Shown piece by piece: positions 18,036 through 27,210 of a stretch of DNA of 64,000 nucleotides. The stretch is from Telluria beijingensis. Its GTDB lineage: Bacteria > Pseudomonadota > Gammaproteobacteria > Burkholderiales > Burkholderiaceae_D. Position 1 is the first letter of the stretch; each line of letters starts with the position of its first letter. Where the stretch lies: NCBI RefSeq assembly GCF_030770395.1, contig NZ_CP132480.1:2433979-2497978 (forward strand), written 5' to 3'. The notes under the pieces are model-generated. The model saw only the letters and a list, made by a program, of their open reading frames with translations, searched no databases and was not told where the DNA came from. A program made the position numbers and the translations under genes.

Positions 18036-19178
18036 ATGGATACGACGACCTTCAAGCGGCTGTTCACCCAATATAAAATCCTCGCGCTGCTGGTGGCGGT
18101 GGCCCTGATCTGGGCCTTCTTCCACCTCAAGACCGACGGCGGCTTCACCTCGGCGCGCAACCTGTCGAACCTGATGCGCCAGATGTCGATCACCGGCATC
18201 CTGGCCTGCGGCATGGTGTTCGTCATCATCGCCGGCGAGATCGACCTGTCGATCGGTTCGCTGCTTGGCCTGCTGGGCGGGATGGCGGCGGTGCTCGACG
18301 TCACCCACGGCATGCCGCTGCCGCTGTCGATCGCGGTGGTGCTGGGCGCCGGCCTGATGTGCGGCTTCCTCAACGGCTACCTGACCGCCTATGCGGGCAT
18401 ACCATCCTTCATCGTCGGACTGGGGGGCATGCTGGCCTATCGCGGGGTCGTGCTCGGCCTGACCGACGGCGCCACCGTGGCGCCGGTCTCGCCCGGCATG
18501 GAGCAACTGGGCCAGGCCTACCTGCCGCCCACCTGGGGCATCCTGCTCGGCGTGCTGCTGTTCGCGCTGGCCGGCGTGCTGGCCTGGCGCCAGCGGGTCA
18601 ACCAGGCGCGCCATGGCTTGCCAGTGATCGCGCCGTGGCGTTCGGTGCTGCGGGTGATCGTCGTCGGCGTGGTGCTGGCCGGGCTGATCTCGACCTTCAA
18701 CAGCTACGAGGGGATTCCGCTGCCGGTGCTGATCCTGTTGATCCTGCTGGGGGTGTTCAGCTATATCGCCCGGCAGACCGTGTTCGGCCGCCGCATCTAT
18801 GCGGTGGGCAGCAATATGGAAGCGACCCGGCTGTCGGGCATCGACGTGCGCAAGGTGAAGCTGTGGATCTTCGGCCTGATGGGCCTGATGTGCGCGCTGG
18901 CGGGTCTGATCAATACCGCGCGCCTTGCGGCTGGCTCGCCATCGGCCGGCGTGTCGGCGGAACTGGACGTGATCGCGGCCTGCTTCATCGGCGGCACCTC
19001 GATGCGCGGCGGCGCCGGCACCGTCCACGGCGCGCTGGTCGGGGCGCTGGTGATGGCCAGCCTGGACAACGGCATGTCGATGCTCGACGTCGACGCCTAC
19101 TGGCAGATGATCGTCAAGGGGCTGATCCTGACGCTGGCGGTGTGGCTGGATGTGGCGACGCGCGGCAATACCCGCTGA
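18036..19178 (+). CDS. xylH: D-xylose ABC transporter, permease
   Basis: The 380-residue inner-membrane permease has about ten hydrophobic helices and the conserved GMVFVIIAGEIDLSIGSLLG and GGTSMRGGAGTVHGALVGAL segments of the XylH/RbsC family; the insert between helices with WRQRVNQARHGLPVIAP is typical of XylH (about 390 residues). It completes the XylFGH importer. The stop codon lies inside the left arm of a perfect 35-bp palindrome. Confidence 0.95.
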   Translation: MDTTTFKRLFTQYKILALLVAVALIWAFFHLKTDGGFTSARNLSNLMRQMSITGILACGMVFVIIAGEIDLSIGSLLGLLGGMAAVLDVTHGMPLPLSIAVVLGAGLMCGFLNGYLTAYAGIPSFIVGLGGMLAYRGVVLGLTDGATVAPVSPGMEQLGQAYLPPTWGILLGVLLFALAGVLAWRQRVNQARHGLPVIAPWRSVLRVIVVGVVLAGLISTFNSYEGIPLPVLILLILLGVFSYIARQTVFGRRIYAVGSNMEATRLSGIDVRKVKLWIFGLMGLMCALAGLINTARLAAGSPSAGVSAELDVIAACFIGGTSMRGGAGTVHGALVGALVMASLDNGMSMLDVDAYWQMIVKGLILTLAVWLDVATRGNTR

Positions 19179-19205
19179 TTCGGTCCCGGGGACCGAATCA
19201 GCGGG
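19171..19205. terminator. Perfect 17-bp inverted repeat across the xylH stop codon
   Basis: CCCGCTGATTCGGTCCC (19171-19187) and its exact complement (19189-19205) are separated by one base. The palindrome covers the xylH TGA at 19176-19178 and lies between convergent xylH and the semialdehyde dehydrogenase gene (end 19227). It probably serves as a bidirectional transcription terminator, though it has no T-tract on either side. Confidence 0.7.
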
Positions 19206-19226
19206 GGATCACATTACGCAATCACA

Positions 19227-20804
19227 TCACGCCAACTTCAACTCGCCATCGACCATGCGCGCGATCCCGAGCGGATTGCCATCCTTGAGCGCTTCCGGCA
19301 GCAGGCCCGCCGGCACGTCCTGGTAGCACACGGGGCGCAGGAAGCGTTCGATCGCGGTAGCGCCGACCGAGGTGCTGCGCGGATCGGACGTCGCCGGGAA
19401 CGGGCCGCCATGCACCATGGCGTACGCCACCTCGACGCCGGTCGGGAAACCGTTGAACAGGATGCGGCCCACCTTGCGTTCCAGCAGCGGCAGCAGGGCG
19501 CCGGCCAGCGCGTGGTCGGCGTCGATCGCGTGCACGGTGGCCGTCAGCTGGCCTTCCAGGTGGCGGGTGACCGCCAGCAGCTCGTCCTGGTCGCGGCAGG
19601 CGACCAGCAGCGAGACCGGTCCGAAGATCTCATCGTGCAGCGCCGGATCGGCGAGGAAGGCTGCGCCGTCGCACTGGTACAGCGCCGCGCGCGCCGCGCA
19701 GCCGGGGCCGTCGCTGCTGCCTTGCGCTACCAGCTTCACGCCGCTCGCGCCAGAGCGTTTGTCGATGGCGTCCTCGTAGGCGCCATGAATGCCGGCGCTG
19801 AGCATGGTGCCGGCCGGCTTGAGCTGCAGGGCGGCCGCGGCGGCGTCACGGAAGGCGTCGAACTGCACGCCTGCCAGGCCGATCACCAGGCCCGGATTGG
19901 TGCAGAACTGGCCCACACCCATGGTCAGCGAATCGACGAAGGCGCCGGCCAGCTTCGCGCCGCCGGCCTCCAGCGCGCCGGGCAGCAGGTAGACTGGATT
20001 AATGCTGCTCATCTCGGCATACACGGGAATCGGTTCCTTGCGCTGGCTCGCGATGCGGGACAGCGCCAGGCCGCCGGCGCGCGAACCGGTGAAGCCGACC
20101 GCTCGGATCGCCGGATGGCCGACCAGGTCGGCGCCGATCTGGTTGCCTTCGCCGATCAACAGCGAGAACACGCCTTCCGGCAGGCCGCAATCGAGCGCCG
20201 CTTGCAGCACCGCCTTGCCCACCAGTTCCGAGGTGCCGAGGTGGGCGTTATGGGCCTTGACCACGACCGGGCAGCCGGCTGCCAGGGCCGACGCCGTATC
20301 GCCGCCGGCGACCGAGAACGCGAGAGGGAAGTTGCTGGCGCCGAAGACGGCGACCGCGCCAAGCGGGATCTTGCGCATGCGCAGGTCGGGGCGCGGCGGG
20401 GTGCGCTCGGGCAGGGCCGAATCGAGCGTCGCTTCCAGGAAGTGGCCGTCGCGGACCACCTTGGCGAACAGGCGCAGCTGGTTGACGGTGCGGCCGCGTT
20501 CGCCTTCGAGGCGGGCGGCGGGCAGGCCGCTTTCCTGCGATGCGCGCTCGATCAGCGCCGGGCCCAGGTCGAGAATGCGCTGGGCGATCGTCTCCAGGAA
20601 GCGCGCGCGTTCTTCCAGTGGCAATGCGCGGTAGGGTTCGACGGCGTCGTCGGCTAACTGGCAGGCGCGCGCCAGGTCGTCCGGCGTCGCCAGGCCGAAT
20701 GCCGGCTCGAGCTGCTGCTTGCGCGCCGGGTCGACGGCGTGGGTAGTGCCGGCGCCGCCGCGCACGATGCGGTGGCCGATGATCATCTCGCCGCTGATAT
20801 TCAT
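19227..20804 (-). CDS. Alpha-ketoglutaric semialdehyde dehydrogenase
   Basis: The 525-residue aldehyde dehydrogenase has [37 protein letters not shown], the general base in [14 protein letters not shown] and the catalytic cysteine in [13 protein letters not shown]. Length and these motifs fit the NADP-type 2,5-dioxovalerate dehydrogenases that turn alpha-ketoglutarate semialdehyde into 2-oxoglutarate. This is the last step of the Weimberg xylose (and related arabinose/uronate) pathways and fits the adjacent xylB-xylFGH. A candidate LacI operator lies upstream, at 20913-20926. The steps between (lactonase, xylonate dehydratase, 2-keto-3-deoxyxylonate dehydratase) are not in this window. Confidence 0.87.
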   Translation of the reverse strand: MNISGEMIIGHRIVRGGAGTTHAVDPARKQQLEPAFGLATPDDLARACQLADDAVEPYRALPLEERARFLETIAQRILDLGPALIERASQESGLPAARLEGERGRTVNQLRLFAKVVRDGHFLEATLDSALPERTPPRPDLRMRKIPLGAVAVFGASNFPLAFSVAGGDTASALAAGCPVVVKAHNAHLGTSELVGKAVLQAALDCGLPEGVFSLLIGEGNQIGADLVGHPAIRAVGFTGSRAGGLALSRIASQRKEPIPVYAEMSSINPVYLLPGALEAGGAKLAGAFVDSLTMGVGQFCTNPGLVIGLAGVQFDAFRDAAAAALQLKPAGTMLSAGIHGAYEDAIDKRSGASGVKLVAQGSSDGPGCAARAALYQCDGAAFLADPALHDEIFGPVSLLVACRDQDELLAVTRHLEGQLTATVHAIDADHALAGALLPLLERKVGRILFNGFPTGVEVAYAMVHGGPFPATSDPRSTSVGATAIERFLRPVCYQDVPAGLLPEALKDGNPLGIARMVDGELKLA

Positions 20805-20912
20805 GGGTGGGTCTCCTTGCTGGAAGTGAAGTCGAGAGCGTGGATGTTATACGCAAACACCCAAGGCTGCACGGCTTGCCCCCATTCTGGCGAGAATCAT
20901 GAAATCGATATC

Positions 20913-20926
20913 TGTTAGCGCGAACA
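20913..20926. promoter_or_regulatory. Candidate LacI operator between the semialdehyde dehydrogenase and GH74 genes
   Basis: TGTTAGCGCGAACA is a near-palindrome (two central mismatches) of the motif seen before xylB, xylF and the LacI gene. It lies in the 195-bp divergent gap and could control one or both flanking transcripts. Confidence 0.6.
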
Positions 20927-20999
20927 TTTTTGTTGCCAGCAGCCCTCGTATTGATTAGCATGCTTGTCAGCAGGTCAATAATAAGATTCAGGAGACAGC

Positions 21000-23171
21000 A
21001 TGCGTATCATGTTCGCGGCCATTGGCGCTGCGGCCATCGCCACGGCCGCCGCCTTCGCCGTGCCGCCTGACAGCGGCGCGGCAGCGCCAGCCGTCGGCGA
21101 CGGCGCCCGGTATGCCTGGGACAGCGTGGCCATCGGCGGCGGCGGTTTCGTCACCGCCATCGTGCCCAGCCGCAGCGAGCCCGGCATCGCCTATGCCCGC
21201 ACCGACGTCGGCGGCGCCTACCTGTGGCGCGCGAAAGAGGGCCGCTGGACGCCGCTGCTCGACTGGGTGGGCGAGGACCAGACCGGCCTGCTGGGCATCG
21301 ACGCGCTGGCGATCGACCCCGACGATGCTGGCAAGGTCTGGCTGCTGGCCGGGATCGCCTACCTGAACGGCGGCCGCAGCGCCATCCTGCGCTCCACCGA
21401 CTACGGCAAGACGTTCGAGGTGATCGACGTCACGGCCCAGTTCAAGACCCATGGCAACGGCTTCGGGCGCCAGACCGGAGAACGGCTGGCAGTCGATCCC
21501 GGCGCCGGCAAACGGCTCTACCTGGGCTCGCGCCGCGATGGCCTGTTCGTGAGCGACGACGGCGGCAAGACCTGGCAGCGCAACACGGCGCTGGCGGTGA
21601 CCGCGACGCCCAACGACGTCGGCCTGAACATCGTGCTGCCCGACCCGGCCAGCGTCAAGGGCGACCGCGCGCAGCGGATCTTCGTCGGCGTCTCGCGTTT
21701 CGGCAGCATGGGCCCGAACCTGTACCGCAGCGATGACGGCGGCGCCACGTTTGCCCCGGTGGCCGGCAGCCCGGCCGGCCTGATGCCGCAGCGCGCCGCC
21801 TTCGACGGCGCCGGCAAGATTTACATCACCTACGCCAACGGCGCCGGCCCGCATCCTGACAAGAGCGGCAGCGAGCCGATCGATCGGGGCCAGGTATGGC
21901 AATACGACATCGCCGGCGACGCCTGGCGCAATGTGACGCCAGTCGGCACGACCCGGCCGTACGCCGGGATCAGCGTCGACCCGCGCAATCCGAAGCGCCT
22001 GGTGGCCTCCACCATCAATACCTTCATCGCCCAGGGCGATGCGCGCGGCGACCGCATCTACCTGTCGCACGACGGCGGGGCCAACTGGATCGACGTCATT
22101 GCGCGTGGCTTCCGGCGCGATGCGGCCGGCGTGCCGTGGCTCGAAGGCCATGCGATCCACTGGGCCGGCTCGATCGCATTCGATCCGCTGGACCCGAAGG
22201 CAGTCTGGGTCACGTCCGGCAACGGCGTATTCCGCACGCCCGACATCGAGGCCACACCCGCCACCTGGACCTTCACCGTCAAAGGACTGGAAGAGACGGT
22301 GCCGCTCGGCCTGGTGAGCATGCCGGGGGCGCCGCTGGTGTCGGCCATCGGCGACTACGATGGTTTCGTACACGACGATCCGGCGCGCCCCGGGCGCATC
22401 CACCAGCCCGAGATCGGCACTACCACCGGGCTCGATGCGGCCGTGCGCCGCCCGGGGAGCCTGGTGCGGGTGGGCGACGCAATGCTGGTCACGCGCGATG
22501 GCGGCGCCAGCTGGACCCAGACCCCGGCGCTGCAGGGCAAGCGCGGCACGGTCGCGATGTCGAACGATGGCGCGACCGTGGTGCACGCGCCTCAGGGGGC
22601 GACGACGCTGTACCGCTCGGCCGACGACGGCGCGAGCTGGACCCAGGTGAAGGGCCTGGCCGGGTCGCGGCTGCGGGCCGTCGCCGATCCGGTCGACCCG
22701 AAAGTGTTCTACGCCTATGACGACCGGGCGCTGATGGCCAGCGTCGATGGTGGCGCCAGCTTCGCGCCGCGCGCCAGCCTGCCGGCGGGCGGCTCGCGCC
22801 TGCTGCGCGCCATGCCGGGCCGCGAAGGCGACCTGTGGGTGGCGCTCAAGGACGGCGGCCTGGTCCGCTCGCTCGATGGCGGCGCCAGTTTCACCGCGAT
22901 CGGCGGCGTCGGCTACTGCGGCGCGGTCGGTTTCGGCAAGGCGGCGCCGGGCAAGCTCGAGCCGACCGTGTACATCTGGGGCAGCGTCGGCGGCGTGCGC
23001 GGCATCTATCGTTCGCTCGACCTGGGCCGCAGCTGGACCCGCATCAACGACGACGCCCACCAGTACGGCGGACCGGGCGACGGCCACTTCATCGTCGGCG
23101 ACATGAACCGCTTTGGCGTGGTGTACATGAGCACCGCAGGGCGCGGCATCGTCTATGGAAGGCCACTATGA
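21000..23171 (+). CDS. GH74-type xyloglucan endo-glucanase (BNR-repeat beta-propeller)
   Basis: The 723-residue protein begins with a signal peptide ([20 protein letters not shown]) and folds as two propellers with repeated Asp-box motifs such as [24 protein letters not shown] and SADDGASW. The opening [18 protein letters not shown] and [12 protein letters not shown], and [12 protein letters not shown], are hallmarks of GH74, which cuts the beta-1,4-glucan backbone of xyloglucan. CAGGAG precedes the ATG. The stop overlaps the next start by four bases (ATGA). Neighbouring GH95, GH35, GH31 and esterase genes support a xyloglucan role. Confidence 0.88.
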   Translation: MRIMFAAIGAAAIATAAAFAVPPDSGAAAPAVGDGARYAWDSVAIGGGGFVTAIVPSRSEPGIAYARTDVGGAYLWRAKEGRWTPLLDWVGEDQTGLLGIDALAIDPDDAGKVWLLAGIAYLNGGRSAILRSTDYGKTFEVIDVTAQFKTHGNGFGRQTGERLAVDPGAGKRLYLGSRRDGLFVSDDGGKTWQRNTALAVTATPNDVGLNIVLPDPASVKGDRAQRIFVGVSRFGSMGPNLYRSDDGGATFAPVAGSPAGLMPQRAAFDGAGKIYITYANGAGPHPDKSGSEPIDRGQVWQYDIAGDAWRNVTPVGTTRPYAGISVDPRNPKRLVASTINTFIAQGDARGDRIYLSHDGGANWIDVIARGFRRDAAGVPWLEGHAIHWAGSIAFDPLDPKAVWVTSGNGVFRTPDIEATPATWTFTVKGLEETVPLGLVSMPGAPLVSAIGDYDGFVHDDPARPGRIHQPEIGTTTGLDAAVRRPGSLVRVGDAMLVTRDGGASWTQTPALQGKRGTVAMSNDGATVVHAPQGATTLYRSADDGASWTQVKGLAGSRLRAVADPVDPKVFYAYDDRALMASVDGGASFAPRASLPAGGSRLLRAMPGREGDLWVALKDGGLVRSLDGGASFTAIGGVGYCGAVGFGKAAPGKLEPTVYIWGSVGGVRGIYRSLDLGRSWTRINDDAHQYGGPGDGHFIVGDMNRFGVVYMSTAGRGIVYGRPL

Positions 23172-25462
23172 ATCCAGCCGCAACCCTGCGCCGGGCGCTC
23201 GGCGCCGTCGCCATCCTGTTTGCGACGGTGGCCGGCGCGGCGCCCGAGATGGTGCTGCGCTACGACCGGCCGGCCCAGGACAACGACCAGGGCTGGGAGA
23301 AAGAAGCGCTCCCGATCGGCAATGGCCGCATCGGCGCCATGGTGTTCGGCCAGCCGGGCCGGGAACATCTGCAGTTCAACGACATCACGCTGTGGACCGG
23401 CGACGACAAGGCCATGGGCGCGTTCCAGCCGTTCGGCGACCTGCTGGTCACGTTGCCCGGCCACGAGCAGGGCGCCACCGGTTACCGCCGGACGCTCGAC
23501 CTCGAGCGCGGCGTGCACACGGTGAGCTATACGCACGGCGGGGTACGCTACACGCGCGAAGCCTGGGCCAGCCATCCGGCCCAGGTGATCGTGCTGCGCC
23601 TGAGCGCCGACCGGCCCGGTCGTTACACGGGGACTGTCGCCCTGAGCGACCGCCATAACGGCCGGCACACGGTGGCGAACGGCCGCCTGCAAGTTGCCGG
23701 CTCGCTGGCGGGTTTTACGCCCAAGGGCCAGGACAAGAGCGGCAACGTGATGTCCTATGTCGGCCAGGCGCAGGTGAGGAACGAAGGCGGCAAGCTGACG
23801 AGCGATGGCGAGCGTGTCTCCTTCGCCGGCGCCGATGCGCTGACGATTGTCCTGGGCGCCGGCACCAGCTATGTGCTCGACGCCGCGCGCCGCTACGAGG
23901 GCAAGCATCCGCTGGCGCGGGTCACCGGCCAGGTCGACCGGGCGTCCGCCCGCCCGGCAGCTGCGCTGCGCGCCGAGCACGAGAAGGATTTCACGAGCCT
24001 GTTGCACAGGGTCGCGCTGGACCTGGGAGAGACCCCGGCCGCGCGCCGCGCCTTGCCGACCGACGCGCGCCTACTCGCCTACACGAAGCAGGGCGGGGAC
24101 CCGGAGCTGGAAGCCCAGTACTTCCAGTATGGCCGCTACCTGCTGGCCTCGAGCTCGCGTGGCTCGCTGCCGGCCAATCTGCAGGGGCTGTGGAACAACA
24201 GTTATACGCCGCCGTGGAATTCGGACTACCACACCAACATCAATATCCAGATGAATTACTGGCCGGCCGAGGTGGCCAACCTGTCCGAGCTGGCGACACC
24301 GTTCTTTGATTTCGTCAACGGTGTGGCGCCCGTGTGGCGCCGTACGACGGCCGCCGAGTTCCGGCGGGCCGATGGCAAACCGGTGCGCGGCTGGACGCTG
24401 CGCACCGAGTCGAATCCCTTCGGCGCCATGGGCTACCTGTGGAACAAGACCGGCAACGCCTGGTATGCCCAGCACTTCTGGGAGCATTACGCCTTCACGC
24501 GCGACGAACGCTTCCTGCGCGAGGTCGCCTATCCAATGATGAAGGAAGCCAGCGCCTTCTGGCAGGATTACCTGAAGGCGTTGCCGGACGGGCGCCTGGT
24601 CGCGCCGCAGGGCTGGTCGCCCGAGCACGGCCCGGTCGAGGATGGCGTGGCCTACGACCAGCAGATCGTGTGGGACCTGTTCAACAACACGGTGGAGGCG
24701 GCCGGCATCCTGCAGGTCGATCCAGACCTGCGCGCCACGCTGGCCGGCATGCGCGACCGCCTGGCCGGTCCGCGCATCGGCAGCTGGGGCCAGTTGCTCG
24801 AGTGGCTCGAGGAAAAGAAGGACCCGGTGCTCGACACCCCGCAGGACACCCATCGCCACGTCTCGCACCTGTTCGCGCTGTTCCCGGGCCGCCAGATCGA
24901 TCCGCTGCGTACGCCGGACCTGGCGCAAGCGGCGCGGCGCACGCTGGAGGCGCGCGGCGACGCCGGCACCGGCTGGTCGATGGCCTGGAAGATGGCGTTC
25001 TGGGCGCGCCTGCACGATGGGGATCGCGCCTACCGCATGCTGCGTGGCTTGCTGGCGGCGCCGGGGGCGCGCGCGGCCGAGCAGGCCGGCATCTTCTCGG
25101 AACATAACAACGCCGGCGGCACCTACCCGAATATGCTCGATGCGCATCCTCCGTTCCAGATCGACGGCAACTTCGGCGCCACCGCCGCCGTCGCCGAGAT
25201 GCTGCTGCAGTCGCACGGCGGCGAGATCCACCTGCTGCCGGCGTTGCCTGCCACCTGGGCCAGTGGCTCGTTCCGGGGCTTGCGCGCACGCGGCGGCTAC
25301 GAGGTCGACATCCGGTGGGCCAACGGCCGCCTGCAGGGCGCGACCGTGAGGGCGGTCGCCCAGGGGGCGGGACCGGTGAAGGTCCGCTATGGCGCGAAAA
25401 GCATCGAGATCAACCCGGCCGGGAACCAGGGCCAGGTACTGGATGCAGCCCGGTTCCAGTAA
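23168..25462 (+). CDS. GH95 alpha-L-fucosidase
   Basis: The 764-residue exported protein (signal [23 protein letters not shown]) matches GH95 inverting fucosidases: [16 protein letters not shown] and [11 protein letters not shown] in the N-terminal domain, the asparagines of [18 protein letters not shown] (near residue 358) that activate the base, the acid in [12 protein letters not shown] (near 485), and the aspartate in [15 protein letters not shown] (near 665). GH95 enzymes remove alpha-1,2-L-fucose, or L-galactose, from side chains such as those of xyloglucan. The start overlaps the GH74 stop by four bases, so the two are translationally coupled. Confidence 0.9.
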   Translation: MNPAATLRRALGAVAILFATVAGAAPEMVLRYDRPAQDNDQGWEKEALPIGNGRIGAMVFGQPGREHLQFNDITLWTGDDKAMGAFQPFGDLLVTLPGHEQGATGYRRTLDLERGVHTVSYTHGGVRYTREAWASHPAQVIVLRLSADRPGRYTGTVALSDRHNGRHTVANGRLQVAGSLAGFTPKGQDKSGNVMSYVGQAQVRNEGGKLTSDGERVSFAGADALTIVLGAGTSYVLDAARRYEGKHPLARVTGQVDRASARPAAALRAEHEKDFTSLLHRVALDLGETPAARRALPTDARLLAYTKQGGDPELEAQYFQYGRYLLASSSRGSLPANLQGLWNNSYTPPWNSDYHTNINIQMNYWPAEVANLSELATPFFDFVNGVAPVWRRTTAAEFRRADGKPVRGWTLRTESNPFGAMGYLWNKTGNAWYAQHFWEHYAFTRDERFLREVAYPMMKEASAFWQDYLKALPDGRLVAPQGWSPEHGPVEDGVAYDQQIVWDLFNNTVEAAGILQVDPDLRATLAGMRDRLAGPRIGSWGQLLEWLEEKKDPVLDTPQDTHRHVSHLFALFPGRQIDPLRTPDLAQAARRTLEARGDAGTGWSMAWKMAFWARLHDGDRAYRMLRGLLAAPGARAAEQAGIFSEHNNAGGTYPNMLDAHPPFQIDGNFGATAAVAEMLLQSHGGEIHLLPALPATWASGSFRGLRARGGYEVDIRWANGRLQGATVRAVAQGAGPVKVRYGAKSIEINPAGNQGQVLDAARFQ

Positions 25463-25500
25463 AGACGACAACGACAATGACAACCAAGGAGACGACCAGC

Positions 25501-27177
25501 ATGACCCTGAACCAGATCGCGCGCCGCCTGGCCCCGCTATGCCTGCTGATGGCAAGCGCCGCCGCCAGTGCCGCGCCGACCCCCGAGCTGCCGCGCCTCG
25601 TTGCCAAGGATGGCCGGCACGCCCTGATGGTGGACGGTGCGCCGTTCCTCATGCTGGCCGGCCAGGCCCACAATTCCAGCAATTATCCGGAAGCGCTGCC
25701 CAAGGTCTGGGCCGCGCTCAAGGACGCGCATGCCAACACCCTCGAGATGCCGATCGCCTGGGAGCAGGTGGAACCGAAGGAAGGAGAATTCGACTTCAGC
25801 TTCCTCGACGTCCTTGTCAAACAGGCGCGTGAAAACGATATCAGGCTCGTCATCGTCTGGTTCGGCACCTGGAAGAACACGGGTCCGGGCTATCTGCCGG
25901 AATGGGTCAAGTTCGACAACCGGCGCTTCCCGCGCATGAAGGACAAGGACGGCAAGACGGTCTACAGCCATTCGCCGTTCGGCGAGCAGACCCTGGAGCT
26001 CGATCGCCGCGCTTTCGTCAAGATGATGGAGCACATCAAGAAGATCGACAGCAGCCACCGCACCGTGATCATGGTCCAGGTCGAGAACGAGGTCGGCACC
26101 TACGGCGTGCCGCGCGACCATGGCGAGCGCGCCGAGGCGGCCTTCAGGCAGCCGGTGCCGGCCGCGGTGCTGGCGCGCCAGAAGCCGCAGGTGGCGGGCG
26201 TGACCCAGGGCAGCTGGCGCCAGGTGTATGGCGACTATGCCGACCAGTATTTCCATTCCTGGGCCATCGCCAGCTACATCGAATCGATCGCCAAGGCCGG
26301 CCGCGCGGTCTACGACTTGCCTATGTTCGTCAACGCAGCCCTACGCGAGCCTTCCGTCGACGGCAAGCCGGCGGCGCCGTGGAAGGGCGACTTCGCCAGC
26401 GGCGGCCCGACCTATGACGTGATCGACATCTACAAGGCGGCCGCGCCGCATATCGACCTGGCCGCGCCCGACATCTACATGCCGGAGTCGAACAAGGTGA
26501 CGGCAATTCTGCGGTCTTACCAGCGGCCCGACAACGCGCTGATGGTGCCCGAAATGGGCAATGCGGCCGGCTATGCGCGCTATGTCTACCAGGCCTTCGG
26601 CATAGGGGCGCTGGGAGTGGCGCCTTTCGGGCTCGACTATTTCGACTACAGCAACTACCCGCTCGGCTCCAAATTCACCGACCGCCGGATGGTGGAACCG
26701 TTCGCCACGGTCTACGGCGCCTTCGCGCCGATGCAGCGCCAGTGGGCGCAATGGGCTTTCGAAGGCCGCACCCGCGGCGTGGCCGAGGGCGACGACCGCG
26801 CGCCGCAGACGGTGGCGCTGAACGGCTGGAAGGCGACCGTGTCGTTCCGCGAATTCCAGTTCGGCGAGCGCCAGTACCTGAAGGACAAGAGCGAGTACAA
26901 GGAAGGAACCGAGAAACCGGGCGGCGGCGTGGCCCTGGCCCAGGTCGGCGAGAACGAGTTCGTGATCGTCGGCCAGCAGGCGCGGGTCAAGTTCGCCGGC
27001 GATGGCCCGAATGCGGGCAAGCCCTCGCTGCTGGCGCGGGTGGAGCAGGGCCGTTTCGACGCCGATGGCCACTGGGTCATGGAGCGCAACTGGAATGGCG
27101 ACCAGACCGACTATGGCCTCAACCTGCCGGCGACGCCGGTGGTGCTGAAGGTCAGGCTCGGGACGTACCAGGAATAA
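25501..27177 (+). CDS. GH35 beta-galactosidase with DUF5597-type C-terminal domain
   Basis: The 558-residue protein has a signal peptide (MTLNQIARRLAPLCLLMASA) and a TIM barrel of the GH35 type: FLMLAGQAHNSSNYPEA, NTLEMPIAWEQVEPKEGEFD, the acid/base in MVQVENEVGTYG and the nucleophile in MVPEMGNAAGYARY. The C-terminal part resembles DUF5597. In xyloglucan loci this enzyme removes beta-galactose from side chains. AAGGAG stands upstream of 25501; ATG 25477 is a less likely start. It follows the GH95 gene by 38 bp and is 33 bp before the GH31 gene. Confidence 0.88.
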   Translation: MTLNQIARRLAPLCLLMASAAASAAPTPELPRLVAKDGRHALMVDGAPFLMLAGQAHNSSNYPEALPKVWAALKDAHANTLEMPIAWEQVEPKEGEFDFSFLDVLVKQARENDIRLVIVWFGTWKNTGPGYLPEWVKFDNRRFPRMKDKDGKTVYSHSPFGEQTLELDRRAFVKMMEHIKKIDSSHRTVIMVQVENEVGTYGVPRDHGERAEAAFRQPVPAAVLARQKPQVAGVTQGSWRQVYGDYADQYFHSWAIASYIESIAKAGRAVYDLPMFVNAALREPSVDGKPAAPWKGDFASGGPTYDVIDIYKAAAPHIDLAAPDIYMPESNKVTAILRSYQRPDNALMVPEMGNAAGYARYVYQAFGIGALGVAPFGLDYFDYSNYPLGSKFTDRRMVEPFATVYGAFAPMQRQWAQWAFEGRTRGVAEGDDRAPQTVALNGWKATVSFREFQFGERQYLKDKSEYKEGTEKPGGGVALAQVGENEFVIVGQQARVKFAGDGPNAGKPSLLARVEQGRFDADGHWVMERNWNGDQTDYGLNLPATPVVLKVRLGTYQE

Positions 27178-27210
27178 CGACACATGGTTAACGACGACAG
27201 GAGATCGACA

